A DNA stretch of 64,000 nt from Salvia splendens. Taxonomy: Eukaryota > Streptophyta > Magnoliopsida > Lamiales > Lamiaceae. The notes beneath the pieces are model-generated. The model had not been told where the DNA came from. It searched no databases and saw nothing but the letters and a program-made list of their open reading frames with translations. The number at the start of each line of letters is the position of its first letter. Position 1 is the stretch's first letter. The stretch spans positions 1,364,001 through 1,428,000 of the forward strand of contig NC_056046.1 of the NCBI RefSeq assembly GCF_004379255.2, written 5' to 3'. Positions 21,601 through 32,691 of this stretch are shown here, piece by piece. Both the position numbers and the translations under genes were made by a program.

Positions 21601-24225
21601 TTTTGCAAGATATCCTTCCTCCATGCATTCCATTTCTACTGTTGCTTTGTCCTGGAGATGTTAATTGATGTACAATCAGTTATCAGATTACCAGGAGAGC
21701 ATGGTATCATGTTCAGTAAAAATTGAGTATGTAGACAACCGACAGAACTTACAGTTTCCACTTCACAAAGCACTTCTCCAGTAGAAACTTTATCGCCCTC
21801 TTTCTTCAACCACCTTGCAATGTTACCCTACATTACACCAAACAAACAGCCCTTAGTATGATTGTTGAAGATAGCAAATAACATGATGATTATGAGAGTG
21901 ATGATTACCTCTGTCATCGTAGGTGAGAGAGAAGGCATTCCAATTTCAATGTGTGGTGGAAGACCTGAAAGACAGTGGCATGTTTAGATGTAGTTTGATA
22001 TGCATCAACCCAAATTCTAGAGAAAGGAGGTCTACTAAAACATGATAAAACATTCACCCCCACGTGCTGGAAAAGAACATTGAAAAAATCATAATATTAT
22101 TTTTTATTCAACTACTGATAGAACTTTGTAAAAACAAGTCAAATGGATACACTGAGAAATTGTATATTCGTGATATAGTGAATGAGTAACCTATCTCCTA
22201 ACCTTACTACACCACACAACTAATTGTATCTCTTCGAGTGCTAAGTAAGCACTAAATTAAGTATACTTAAAATCAATGTTATCAATCTCGTACGGCGGCT
22301 TATGGCGGTTCGCCTAAAAACCGCCACAGGGATATGGCGTATTAGTATGGCGGATATAGCGGTCAATAATTAAATAAATAAAATAATACTTATATATTTA
22401 TATATAATTCAAAAATTAGAAAATAATAAAAATATAACATCTAAAACTATTAAAACAATTAAAAAAGCATAAAATACAACTCTAACCTCCATGTTTCTTG
22501 CATAATGCCCCATTCCTATATGCAGTACACATGCAATGTTGTCAAATGGCAGATATGGCGGTGCTATGGCAGCGCCATGGTACTATAGCGTTTCCATCAC
22601 CGAACGCCATGCCATAGCGCCATGGCACCGCCATATCTGCTATTTGATAACATTGCTTAAAATGAATATCAAACTAACCTGAATCTGTTGAAAACTGTCT
22701 GGCACTTCTTTCAGATTGGCTGCAAATAAGTATATCAAAGAGGGCAGTTAAAGAGAAATGTATATTCACAAGAAATGATAAATGGTTGAAAGATATGGAG
22801 AACCTGTTGTAGTTCATGCCTATTGCTGGTGCAGTATTCCTGGCTGTCCAGAAAGCATTTCCATTGCTCATTTTACTGACTGGCACGTGATTGGCGCTGA
22901 ATGAACCAATACTGGAGAACTTTCGACAGCCATTCTTGTCCATAGCTCCAAGACCACCATGTCTTGGAATATCTGTACCAAAATGAACGCCACATCGACA
23001 AACAACAAATAAGCACAACATGGCAAGGCTGAAAGTCCATGCCACAAGCCTAAGCCAAAATCCATATGTGAATTTACTTGTCTAACATAGTGAGCCATGC
23101 TCGGATAGTGCCAACAAATTTTAAGATTATAACATTTTTGAGACTTTGTTTAATGTGCTCTATCAGGCAATAGGTTTTCAGGCAGCAGGGACAAAGTTTT
23201 TAAAACATTCCAGCTAGAACATTAATGGATTGCTTGATTAAAGGTTCTGAGACTATATCAACCAACTATCCCTATTCAGTGTGTGACTTAGCCAGCATCA
23301 GCTCAAGTGTAAACCTTGTCAGTTGTGGAAGCACATCATGTCCAAATTCTTGCCTCGTGCTGTCATGCAGCAACAAAGGAAAGAGGCCAATCTTGCCAAA
23401 AGGAAGAGAATGCAAATTTCATGACTTACCATCTGATTTGACAACCGATCCCGCATCATTTACAAAAGAGCGTGCATAGATTGCTCGACCTCGTATAAGA
23501 TTAGAGCCTTGTCTGAGCTGTAAGTATGAAGCATTGTTATGTCATTCAAAACTATCAACAGACATGAAAAAAGAAATGCCATAGTCCATGGTTTGTCTTT
23601 ACTCTCACTTCAAAAAAAACAAATTTTTAACATTATCAGATTCAAGGAGAGGAAGTTATTTAACGGATTAGCATTAGTTCAGAATCTTCAGATACATAGC
23701 AACGAATGTACAGAGACACTTTTGAAATCTGAATTAATCAGAAAGTCTCAGCCAACTAAAAGTCCATCAACACCACCATAGGCCACTTATATCTAAAATG
23801 AAGACAAAATTTAAACAGTTTAGCAAGACATCTCCTCGCAGCAAACCACTCTCAACCGGGGCTCAAGTTATCCATATCCCATGTCAACTCAAAATAACTA
23901 AGCTTCACCATATGCTAATTAACAATGAATCAATTTCCGAAATCAATCACGCATCGAAAATTCTAGAGAAAACAAAACACAATTCCAGCTACCCAGCGTG
24001 AGATCCCAAACAGACAGCACATCGCCAGAGATTGAGCTCCACATTCCGAAGCCCTCCCCAGCCAAACCAGAAAAAATAAGACAACACCAGCAACAAACAG
24101 GCACACGCATTCATGCAAGCTCCGGATTCAAATAAAAACCATTCAATCGCAGAAGCACGAAATGGAATCAGAAAACGAGATGAAGAAACCTTTTTAGCGT
24201 GATGCGCAATTCGAGCGGAGTACAT
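18672..24225 (-). CDS. Pyruvate dehydrogenase complex E2, dihydrolipoamide acetyltransferase, mitochondrial
   Basis: Eighteen coding exons join in frame to 545 residues: 24225-24190, 23517-23430, 22972-22804, 22719-22679, 21964-21909, 21827-21753, 21651-21559, 21179-20934, 20827-20755, 20598-20501, 20152-20067, 19984-19909, 19606-19539, 19467-19401, 19298-19203, 19117-19015, 18925-18830 and 18742-18672. The protein has a basic mitochondrial presequence, one lipoyl domain from about residue 112 (lipoyl Lys in ETDKATVEM, about 157), a Pro/Ala linker, and an E1/E3-binding domain ([12 protein letters not shown] to KADIEDYL, about 250-290). The acetyltransferase core carries catalytic DHRVIDG near 516. 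It moves acetyl groups from lipoamide to CoA and forms the complex core. The length fits the plant mitochondrial E2 with one lipoyl domain, not the plastid form. Confidence 0.95.
22274..22655. mobile_element. hAT-type MITE in an E2 intron
   Basis: This 382-bp element has a perfect 8-bp target duplication, CTTAAAAT, at 22266-22273 and 22656-22663. The ends begin CAATGTTATCAA on both strands. Its last 122 bp (22534-22655) form a near-perfect palindrome made of GCCATATC and GGCGGTG blocks. It is in the intron between coding exons 4 and 5, well away from both splice sites on the upstream side but only 15 bp from the donor of exon 4. Confidence 0.85.
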
Positions 24226-25569
24226 CGTGGCCGGAATAGGGCTAAATCTTCTCCGAATGAAAAATCAAATCGTCGATTAATTGGAGCTTTGGGGTTGGCT
24301 TTTCACCAGTCGAAAAAGGTAGGCCGTGGGGGGTGGGTGGGTGGGGTGGGTGTAGGGGGGGTGGGAGCGCTGCAGATTCGGTTGGTGTGTGTAAAATAGT
24401 GCGGAAATGTATAAGTCAGCATATATTATTGCCATTTATCGAAATTCCAAATTCTGCATAATTAAAAACACAAAGCATCTTTTTTTTTCATGTCTTACTT
24501 ATTTAAGCAAATAAAAATGTTTATGCTACTTATAAATTCATACAAATAATTAAAGTTGGCAATATGATATAAATGAGCCACCTAATGAAACTTTTTATGA
24601 TCAATAGCTCTGGTGTAAAAGATGGGGGGGGGGGGTACGCATCAGCCTTGCATTAAATTGTTGGAAATAATAAATAAATATACATTCAATTGGACTTCTA
24701 TATTCATGTGTATATACTATACCACAGAGAAAATAATACGGAGTAAAAGATTTAATTTAGCAAAAGGAATGTTGTAACATCTTATAGCAAACATTGTTTG
24801 ATTTTTTTAGATGTTCAAATAATGCATAATATAGTATTGTAAATATAATTGAATAGCGCATGCGCATGAGAATAGACTATTTGTCATCATGCATTAGTCA
24901 TGCCACCGGTTCAAAAATTATCTGGTTTCGAACTAATTCATTTCGAAACCAGCCTAGGAAGAAAATCGCAGTTCTTATTTTGAATCGAACTTTGTATTTT
25001 GTTTAAAAACCAACAAATTTCATATATATATTTCCTTGTTATTCGACAGCTTTCTCCGATTTTTCCAATTTGGGATCAAAATCGGCGATTTTCGAAAGTA
25101 TTGGAACACGAACTGGACTGATAAAAACAATAAGCCGGTTTTGATTGAGTTGGTCGAAGGTTTGTTTCGACCCAAACTAGCAGTTCCAGTTTAACCATGC
25201 TATAAATCGCTTATGAAAATTAGCTTTCCTTGATAGTTGCGTCTGAATATTTGTTCATCTTTTATTTTCAGCAATGAGATCTTGACGCTTTTCGAGTTTT
25301 GGGAGAGTCGAACGGTTGGATTTGAATACGAGACCTTTGATCAATAAGCTAGACTTCTGACTAATCAAGATAACAAAATTTTGAGACGACAAGCAACAAG
25401 AGATGAGTGAAGTAGAGGAAGATCAATACAAATGTTCAGTTACAAAATTCATCTAAATCTCTTGGTTTGAAACCAAGTAGAAATACCAAAGATAGCAGCA
25501 TATATAGGTCTTCCAAGAAGAGAGAAAAAAACTCACTCGTACAAAAATGCTCGCCCGTGACTGATGAAT
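24226..25569. other. Intergenic region between E2 and N-myristoyltransferase
   Basis: The part next to 24226 is the E2 promoter and leader, with a G-rich stretch listed separately. The rest is AT-rich, with a run of 13 G at about 24625-24637 and no recognisable gene. The 3' untranslated region of the myristoyltransferase lies at its right end. Confidence 0.55.
24317..24369 (+). other. G-run cluster, potential G-quadruplex upstream of E2
   Basis: Six or more runs of three to eight G occur within 53 bp, each separated by one to three bases. They lie about 90-145 bp upstream of the E2 start codon, on the strand opposite to the E2 message. On sequence alone they satisfy the usual quadruplex pattern. 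Confidence 0.6.
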
Positions 25570-26865
25570 CTATAAGAGCACAAGGCCGAGCTCTGATGAT
25601 TTCAGAACGTGCTTTAGCCGGTAGTTGTAGAGATAGTAATGAAGCTTCCCGTCCCCAGGGCCAAACTTGAGCTCCTTCAAGAATGACTCGTTTTGCATAA
25701 CATCCAACGCGTTGAAAACATCGAAGTCCTTCTTCTTGGCAACGATGAGGGCATCGTTCATCAGTTGAAGCAATGGAGTCTTGGTGGATACGTTGTAATA
25801 GGAGTAGGCCGCCTTCAGAACTGAGTGGGCCTGGCTGCCAAGTATCGAAGAGGGGAGTGTGTAAAAACTGCAGAAATCAGTGATTTGGTGGCTTTCAGGA
25901 CTTTCGACTAGATAACTATCCACAACGTCCTCCTTGGGGAGCAGCCAGTGCTCGACATCATTCTCATCAAAATCTGGTGCCACAGCAAACTGCATCAAGT
26001 AATTCCTGAGCAAACGAGTAACTGCAGGAACATCATGGGGTTCCATCTTTCTGAAGCCGGGGGTTGCAGTTTGCTCTGGTAGCTTGTACAACTTGATAGT
26101 TCGGCTCATTGTCATCCTTGCACCAAGCCTAGAAAACCCAACATCAATAAGCTTCTTCGGATTCAACGACCTGTGCCAGTACTGACAAGTTGTAATTGGT
26201 GTGGGCAAAACAATGCCGGCAGTATAAGCTGCCTGCCATATATTTTCCAAATGAACCCTCCGAGTAACCTCCTTGATCATGACGGGGGCAAGTCTTTTTG
26301 CTCGGAGCTTCTTGTGAACACACAGGAAATTGACCTCTGCAAGCAGTACTACAGTATCACGGACACGTATCTTTGCAGGGATCCCAGTAATGAACGCAAC
26401 CAGTTTCTTCGTAGTCTTCACCCTAACCCCAATGTGCCAGCTCCGGAAGTAACCAGGAGGGCGAAGTGCCCATCCAAGAAACTCTTTCGAGTAGTTGAAT
26501 CTGAACATGTTCTCATCGTCCTCAACATAGTTATTGGTCAATAAAGTATACACCTCACTACACACCTCCTCTGAATCCATATCGCATGTGACCCATTCAT
26601 AGGGAGCTGGGAGATTATACTGCTGTTGCTTGACTTCAGAAAGTGGAGTTGGTTGCTCAATCGGACCTTCAGCCAGGCTCGTGTCTCCAAGATCCTTGAA
26701 CTGGCCTACGGGTTGGGTCTCCCAAAACTTATGCCTCTTTGAGACTGAGAGTGACTCTTGAACCCTTCTTGCCAATGCATCAATTGACGTCTCACTTTCA
26801 CTCTCTGAAGGCGTATTATTCTCGTTAGAGGGAACGTTTTCAGCAGGAGCATCATTATCAGCCAT
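25570..26865 (-). CDS. NMT1: Glycylpeptide N-tetradecanoyltransferase (N-myristoyltransferase)
   Basis: This is a single coding exon of 431 residues, close to the usual plant length. After a disordered, acidic N-terminus comes the hallmark KFWETQPVGQF. The acyl-CoA binding region has FLCVHKKLRAKRLAPVMIKEV with ALRPPGYFRSWHIGVR upstream. The C-terminal lobe includes YSYYNVSTKTPLLQLMNDAL and FNALDVMQN. It ends in LGLVLL; in this family the C-terminal leucine carboxylate acts as the catalytic base. The enzyme attaches myristate to N-terminal glycines of cytosolic proteins. The ATG at 26865 starts MADNDAP; an in-frame ATG 14 codons upstream has no family support. The 26866-27550 part probably contains a 5' leader intron. 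Confidence 0.95.
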   Translation of the reverse strand: MADNDAPAENVPSNENNTPSESESETSIDALARRVQESLSVSKRHKFWETQPVGQFKDLGDTSLAEGPIEQPTPLSEVKQQQYNLPAPYEWVTCDMDSEEVCSEVYTLLTNNYVEDDENMFRFNYSKEFLGWALRPPGYFRSWHIGVRVKTTKKLVAFITGIPAKIRVRDTVVLLAEVNFLCVHKKLRAKRLAPVMIKEVTRRVHLENIWQAAYTAGIVLPTPITTCQYWHRSLNPKKLIDVGFSRLGARMTMSRTIKLYKLPEQTATPGFRKMEPHDVPAVTRLLRNYLMQFAVAPDFDENDVEHWLLPKEDVVDSYLVESPESHQITDFCSFYTLPSSILGSQAHSVLKAAYSYYNVSTKTPLLQLMNDALIVAKKKDFDVFNALDVMQNESFLKELKFGPGDGKLHYYLYNYRLKHVLKSSELGLVLL

Positions 26866-29088
26866 TCTCAACAAACCTACTCTCACATACACAAGATATA
26901 AACACAAATCATATTTCCAAATGAGCCATCAACCAATCAAATCCTCACTACATCTAAGCAGCTTAGCAATACAACCTTTTCAAGTTGAAGGAATAGCCAA
27001 TCAGGTTCTACAACAACAACGAATTCCACCACGAATTTTGTAATGCACAAAAATTACAATACAACCTTCACTTCCACACTAATACGAAACTAATTAATTA
27101 AATCACCAGATTTAATGATTTAGCACTAAGAAGCACTATCAAAGACATTATCACAGTCAACTTTAGGCATGGAATAGAACATATAATTAGGAGAAAATCT
27201 GATATCATAATTAACCAATTCCAACTGCTAAATAGTGTATAAACACATCAAATTGAATATCTGAATCATAAATTCCCAATTCAATTATACAAGCAATAAA
27301 CCATATATCTTCGATATCACACAATTTTCGAACAAAACCTCCCGATCATTCACTACGTTCTCCCTACAGGATACTACAGCTAAACAATCAGCTAAAAAAA
27401 CAAAGTGCGAGCCGATAAATTACAAAATGGGAAGTTCATACTGAAAGATCTGGATTAACCCAAATTGTGAAATTCCAATCTTATAACGAATGGAAGTATG
27501 GAGTTGAAGGAATGAGTCACCTTAACTCCGATTCGCGAGCTGCGCAACGAGCGCAATTAATGAAAGAAGTCGAAATGAGTCTAGATTAATTTAAATGGTT
27601 GATGGAATCAAAGAAGATGGAAGGAAGAAATCATGGATTTTGAGGTAAAGCAGTGGAAATGTCAAATGTGTGACTTGAAAAGGATCATTTTCATTCTTCC
27701 ACTAACCAAAAACTGCAAGGGCATTTTTGATATTTCAAAATGCGACATTTCAATTCTTTGATTTAGGGTAGTGAGGCGGACGTCCTCAATAGCCCCGCCC
27801 CTACACAGCCCCAGTTTTTTTATCCGCACCTAAAAAAGTGTTTCCGCCACTATAGGCGGACACTTCCAATAGCCTCGAAATTTTATAACCAATTATAAGC
27901 AATTATAACAAAAAACGTGTATTAAAAAAAATTCCTTTTTCCTTCATCTCTAAAAAAATGTCGAAAATTATATAAAAAAATAAAATTCAAGGGGGCGGCC
28001 GGCGCGCCGACCGCCGCCCCACTATGGATAGCCCCGCCTAATCGCCACGTCCGCCCCGGACCGGCGCGTCCTCGCCCCGAAGACACTGCATGACCGTCCG
28101 CCCCAATTTTTTCGGGCGCCTCAGGGCGGAAGTCGCCCCACTATAATAGCCCCGAGATCGCCTCGGCGGGGGCTATAGTTGCGGCTATCCCATAGTGGAT
28201 ACTCTTATACTCTAATTTCTAATTTTCTACTATCAATCATTCATGTCATGTTGTATAGCACACTCACACCGAGTACCATTAAAGCATCGGTAAGGATTGA
28301 AAGCGAACATCACACCGTGCCAGAGGGTGGCTAGCGATGAACTAGTGGAGCATGTCGGGTTGTAATGTGTTTTGCTACTATAAGAAAAAAGAGTTAATAT
28401 AATGTGTGGATGACACATAAATGATAATGTAGAGAATGAGAAATCATTTCAATAAATGGATATGAAATATTTATATGAGATGAACGAAAAAGAAAATTCA
28501 ATCTATTTCTATAGGACGAGAAGGAGTTTTATATTTTCTGATTATTAATTTTTCATTTCCATTCTTGAATAAGAATGTGTCAATTTTTTAAAATTAACTC
28601 TTGTGTTTTTAATCAATCTTAAATTTATTTACGATTAAGCTAAGGATGAGATATTTTATCCACCCACCATAATATTAGAATGAGCACACTCTTATTAAAT
28701 ATTAACCATGCGAAACTTTTAATTCTAATCATTAAAGTATTATTAATTGCGGAACAAATAACATTATTAATTATTAATGATGATAACAATACCATACAAT
28801 ATCAAAAATGTTTTTTACAAAAGTACTAATATGTAGTATAACAATATTTTTAGAATTTATTTCATAAAGTAATAGGAGTATTAAATATGTAGTAAATAAA
28901 TCATTATTAATTTAAGAAAAGGTAGGATTGAAAACCAAAAAATTATAGGAATAGTATTTCCGAATGCATTAACTTAAAATTTGCCATTATTAAAATAATA
29001 CGAAACCGACTTTAAAAAGGTAAAATAAGATTAGAATTGATTATTATAATAATATAATTTGCTGAAATTTTGCCCTAGACGAATTTAC
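26866..29088. other. Divergent intergenic region
   Basis: It contains the 5' leader and promoter of the myristoyltransferase (to about 27550), a GC-rich repetitive island, and then about 900 bp of AT-rich DNA leading to the eIF4A promoter. No other gene is seen. Confidence 0.55.
27769..28200. repeat. GC-rich repetitive island, probable decayed MITE
   Basis: Two GC-rich arms with repeated GGCGGAC, ATAGCCCCG and CCACTATA motifs surround an AT-rich core (about 27885-27985). The motif CACTATGG(G)ATAGCC, on both strands, resembles termini of plant PIF/Harbinger-type MITEs. I could not find matching ends or a target duplication, so class and borders are uncertain. Confidence 0.45.
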
Positions 29089-29096
29089 TATAAAAA
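29089..29096 (+). promoter_or_regulatory. TATA box of the eIF4A gene
   Basis: TATAAAAA lies about 25-30 bp before the start of the untranslated exon. Position and spacing are as expected for a strong plant promoter. Confidence 0.65.
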
Positions 29097-29117
29097 GGAG
29101 AAAGTTGATAGCAGCCA

Positions 29118-29248
29118 TTGATTTTGCTTTGCAAACACAAGCTAATTTCTCACTTCCCTACTTCTTCAACTCCACGGCGCCGATCCGGGGAGTTTGTGCT
29201 ACGTTAATCAATCCTTCAACAATCATCGTCTTCCTTTTCGATTCAAAG
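29118..29248 (+). other. Untranslated first exon of eIF4A
   Basis: This C/T-rich leader starts about 25 bp after the TATA box and ends before GTACGATCTG, a good donor. It is followed by a T-rich intron of about 740 bp that ends at the CTGCAG (29996) just before the start codon. A leader intron of this kind is usual for plant eIF4A genes. The exact transcription start is inferred. Confidence 0.6.
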
Positions 29249-29997
29249 GTACGATCTGTAATTTTGTTTGTTTGATTTCTTCTGCTCAATTTTTTAATTT
29301 ATTTTTTTTGGGGGGTGGGGGGGATTTCATTGTACCATGATTTGTAGGTTTATCATGTTGGGTTTTCTGAGTTCATTTCGCGTTTGATCTGTTATTTTGT
29401 GTTAACATACTTTAAAATGGCTGAATCTTTTATGTAACACGCCTGGTTAGGGTTCTGATTTCCCTTGATTTTATGTTTTACTTTATGCTCGAGATCTTAA
29501 TATTAGGGGTTTTGTATGTTTTTTGATTCGCATCGTTGGCCAGGATTATTTTTGTTTTTTGCTGTAACTCCATTAGATTTAATTTAAATCTGTGACATTG
29601 TTGGGGTTGAAGCGATCTATAGATTTTTTTTGCTGATAATAGTTGGTGAGCTAGTTTCTATTTTTTCGTTGAAAAGATAAGGTTGTATCTTGTGAAAAGG
29701 TTTATATCTGTAGAATTTGGGGATGAGTATTATAATTGCTATCAGATATTGACATTATAGTCTTTGATTGTGATAGTGTTTTCTTATCCCAGACATTAAA
29801 ACAGGATTTTAATGCTTGTACCCCATAATGTATGGTGCCCAAGTTTGGCTATTCTGTGACATTTGTTCTCTTTGAAAATTGTAGGATCTTGCTATTATTA
29901 TGTCATTGCTTTTATTGCAAATTGTTGTGTGTGTAATCGATTTCTTTATCGTCAATTGATTGGTGCGGACTAACTTATACATGAAGTATACTGCAGT

Positions 29998-31576
29998 ATG
30001 GCAGGTTTGGCACCAGAAGGATCACAATTTGATGGCCGTCAGTTCGATGCCAAGATGAGTGAATTGTAAGTTGCCTCTGTGTGAATTCTTCGCTCAGTAT
30101 TCAATTTTGATACGGAGCTGTGAATGTTGAATGAGCTCAATTTTCTGATGCAGGCTCCAAGTTGACGGTGGTGATGAGTTCTTTACTTCTTATGATGAGG
30201 TTTACGACAGTTTTGATGCTATGGGTCTTCAAGAGAATCTTCTGAGGGGAATCTATGCCTATGGTATGTCTGCTATGGCTTCTGTTTTGTGCAAGGCTTT
30301 AAGAAAATTTAAAATTTTCTTAATATTTTATAGACTTTTGATCAATATTTCTTGTTATTGAATGTGGTTTATAATGTTTTTGCCTTCCCTTTTTGTTCAG
30401 GTTTTGAGAAGCCTTCTGCCATCCAGCAACGGGGCATTGTTCCCTTCTGCAAGGGGCTCGATGTTATCCAGCAGGCTCAGTCTGGAACTGGCAAAACTGC
30501 TACCTTCTGTTCTGGAATTCTGCAGCAGCTTGATTACGGTGTGGTTCAATGCCAGGCCTTGGTTTTGGCACCTACCAGAGAACTTGCACAACAGATTGAG
30601 AAGGTTATGCGCGCACTTGGTGACTATCTCGGTGTCAAGGTTCATGCTTGTGTCGGAGGAACCAGTGTTCGTGAGGATCAGAGGATCCTTTCAGCTGGGG
30701 TTCATGTTGTTGTTGGAACCCCTGGTCGTGTGTTTGATATGCTGCGAAGGCAGTCACTTCGTGCTGAATATATCAAGATGTTTGTTTTGGATGAGGCTGA
30801 TGAGATGCTTTCTCGTGGTTTCAAGGATCAGGTACATCTTTTTCACATTGTTCATTGTGTGTGATTCTTGAACTATGGCATGATTTCTCGTTTTCATTGT
30901 TGGATATGCTACTGACTATGTAATCCTTGTGCTCTGCTAGATTTACGACATTTTCCAGTTGCTGCCATCCAAGGTTCAAGTCGGAGTTTTCTCAGCTACA
31001 ATGCCCCCTGAAGCCCTTGAAATCACCCGGAAGTTCATGAACAAACCAGTGAGGATTTTGGTGAAGAGGGACGAGCTAACCCTCGAGGGTATCAAGCAGT
31101 TCTACGTGAATGTCGACAAGGAAGAGTGGAAGCTGGAGACACTCTGCGATCTCTACGAGACCCTGGCCATCACCCAGAGCGTCATCTTTGTCAACACCAG
31201 GCGGAAGGTCGACTGGCTGACCGACAAGATGAGGAGCCGCGACCACACTGTCTCAGCCACCCACGGAGACATGGACCAGAACACCCGAGACATCATCATG
31301 CGCGAGTTCCGCTCAGGCTCTTCCCGTGTCCTCATCACCACTGACCTCCTGGCTCGTGGTATTGACGTGCAGCAAGTGTCCCTTGTCATAAACTACGACC
31401 TCCCTACCCAGCCTGAGAACTACCTCCATCGTATTGGTAGAAGTGGAAGGTTCGGGAGAAAGGGTGTTGCCATCAACTTCATGACAAATGAGGACGATAA
31501 GATGCTCAACGACATCCAGAAGTTCTACAACGTCGTCATCGAGGAACTCCCCGCCAACGTAGCAGATCTGCTTTGA
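29998..31576 (+). CDS. EIF4A: Eukaryotic initiation factor 4A, DEAD-box RNA helicase
   Basis: Four coding exons join in frame to 414 residues: 29998-30065, 30154-30263, 30401-30831 and 30941-31576. All helicase motifs are visible in order: the Q motif ([11 protein letters not shown]), [56 protein letters not shown] and [13 protein letters not shown]. The protein ends in ADLL, as in plant eIF4A. It unwinds the mRNA 5' leader as part of eIF4F in the cytoplasm. The N-terminus [12 protein letters not shown] is the standard eIF4A start. The last exon is clearly richer in G+C at third positions than the others. Confidence 0.97.
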
Positions 31577-32295
31577 GTGCTGCCCTCTTTTTTCTTCTCT
31601 GGTTTATTGTGCTTTTGAAGTTCTTAAATTGTTCTAGCTAGTTTACTTTTTGCTTCATGTTCCTTTTCTACTATTTATTTTTGCATAGATATATGCATTC
31701 AGCATATCGTTTGGGTGTAAATATATACTATTGCAATTTTGTCTGTAGGTATTTCTGTAACGTATTTAAACTCTTTGCTCCAAATTTTGGTCACATCTTA
31801 TTTCACTTTTTATTAATCATTAATTTTTATCCTTGCAAGTTTGTTTTTTATAAAGAAAAAATAATCATTTGTATTGTACTAGTAGTATTATTTTTGCCGC
31901 GAGTTAATTCTCGCGAAAATCATAAACATCAGTACATCACATTAAATTGGATACTAGAAATCTTATGCAGTACACAATTTGATTAGATTTAGGTATTTTA
32001 TAAACATATTATGGTTACATTTTCATTCCATTTAACTTGTAAGTTGTAACCAAATTTTTTTTACACAATTTGATTAGAATTAATATAAATTCTTATAATT
32101 TATGCAAAACAATGCATTACAATTAAGAAACAGCACAAACTCTACTCGTGTTATCAATCCTTCGAGGCTAAATTCACTTTTATTCTTCTTCTGTCATTCA
32201 CCGACAACAATGCCTATTGCCATACGATGTCGGCGACAACCTTTGGGTAGAAACAGCACTGCCTTAAACACACTACACACAGCCAAATAACTCAC
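31577..32295. other. Intergenic region
   Basis: This is the 3' end of eIF4A followed by AT-rich sequence. No gene is seen. An ORF of about 60 codons near 32102 has no recognisable domain. Confidence 0.55.
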
Positions 32296-32303
32296 TATAA
32301 AAA
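32296..32303 (+). promoter_or_regulatory. TATA box of the DUF3511 gene
   Basis: TATAAAAA lies 78 bp before the start codon. A (CT)n leader stretch at about 32341-32367 lies between them. Confidence 0.6.
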
Positions 32304-32373
32304 GCTACAAATCCACCAATTCAAACTACACCTCAAGCCAATCTCTCTCTCTCTCTATCTCTCTCAAATAAAC

Positions 32374-32691
32374 ATGGAGAAATATTCAAGATCCAGTTCT
32401 AGTAGAGAAGGTGTGGGGCAGCCAAGGAGCATGAATGGTCTGAGGAGTTTTAGTGCCTCTGTAACACCAGCTCCAAGATTTGATGATCCCAACAACAATT
32501 CCAAATTCAAGAAAAGCAAAACCACCAAAATTGATTGGAATTTTGGTGTGGATAATCCTGAGCTGCAGAGGAAGAAGAGGGTTGCTTTCTACAAAGCTTA
32601 CACTGTTGAGGGGAAGATGAAGGGCTCTGTGAGGAAGAGCTTTAGATGGATCAAAGATTCTTGCAATCAACTTGTTCATGGAATTTGGTGA
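32374..32691 (+). CDS. DUF3511 domain protein
   Basis: This is an intronless frame of 105 residues. The N-terminal half is Ser/Arg/Asn-rich. The C-terminal half is the plant-specific DUF3511 module (Pfam PF12023): DNPELQRKKRVAFYKAYTVE followed by GSVRKSFRWIKDSCNQLVHG and a final W. Members are small basic proteins of unknown function, often responsive to stress. There is no signal peptide or membrane segment. The start is the first ATG after the CT-rich leader. Confidence 0.9.
   Translation: MEKYSRSSSSREGVGQPRSMNGLRSFSASVTPAPRFDDPNNNSKFKKSKTTKIDWNFGVDNPELQRKKRVAFYKAYTVEGKMKGSVRKSFRWIKDSCNQLVHGIW

Noticed and set aside
25300..25380. tRNA-like words (GAATACGAGACC and similar)
   Set aside because: There is no acceptable box A at the right distance and no cloverleaf.
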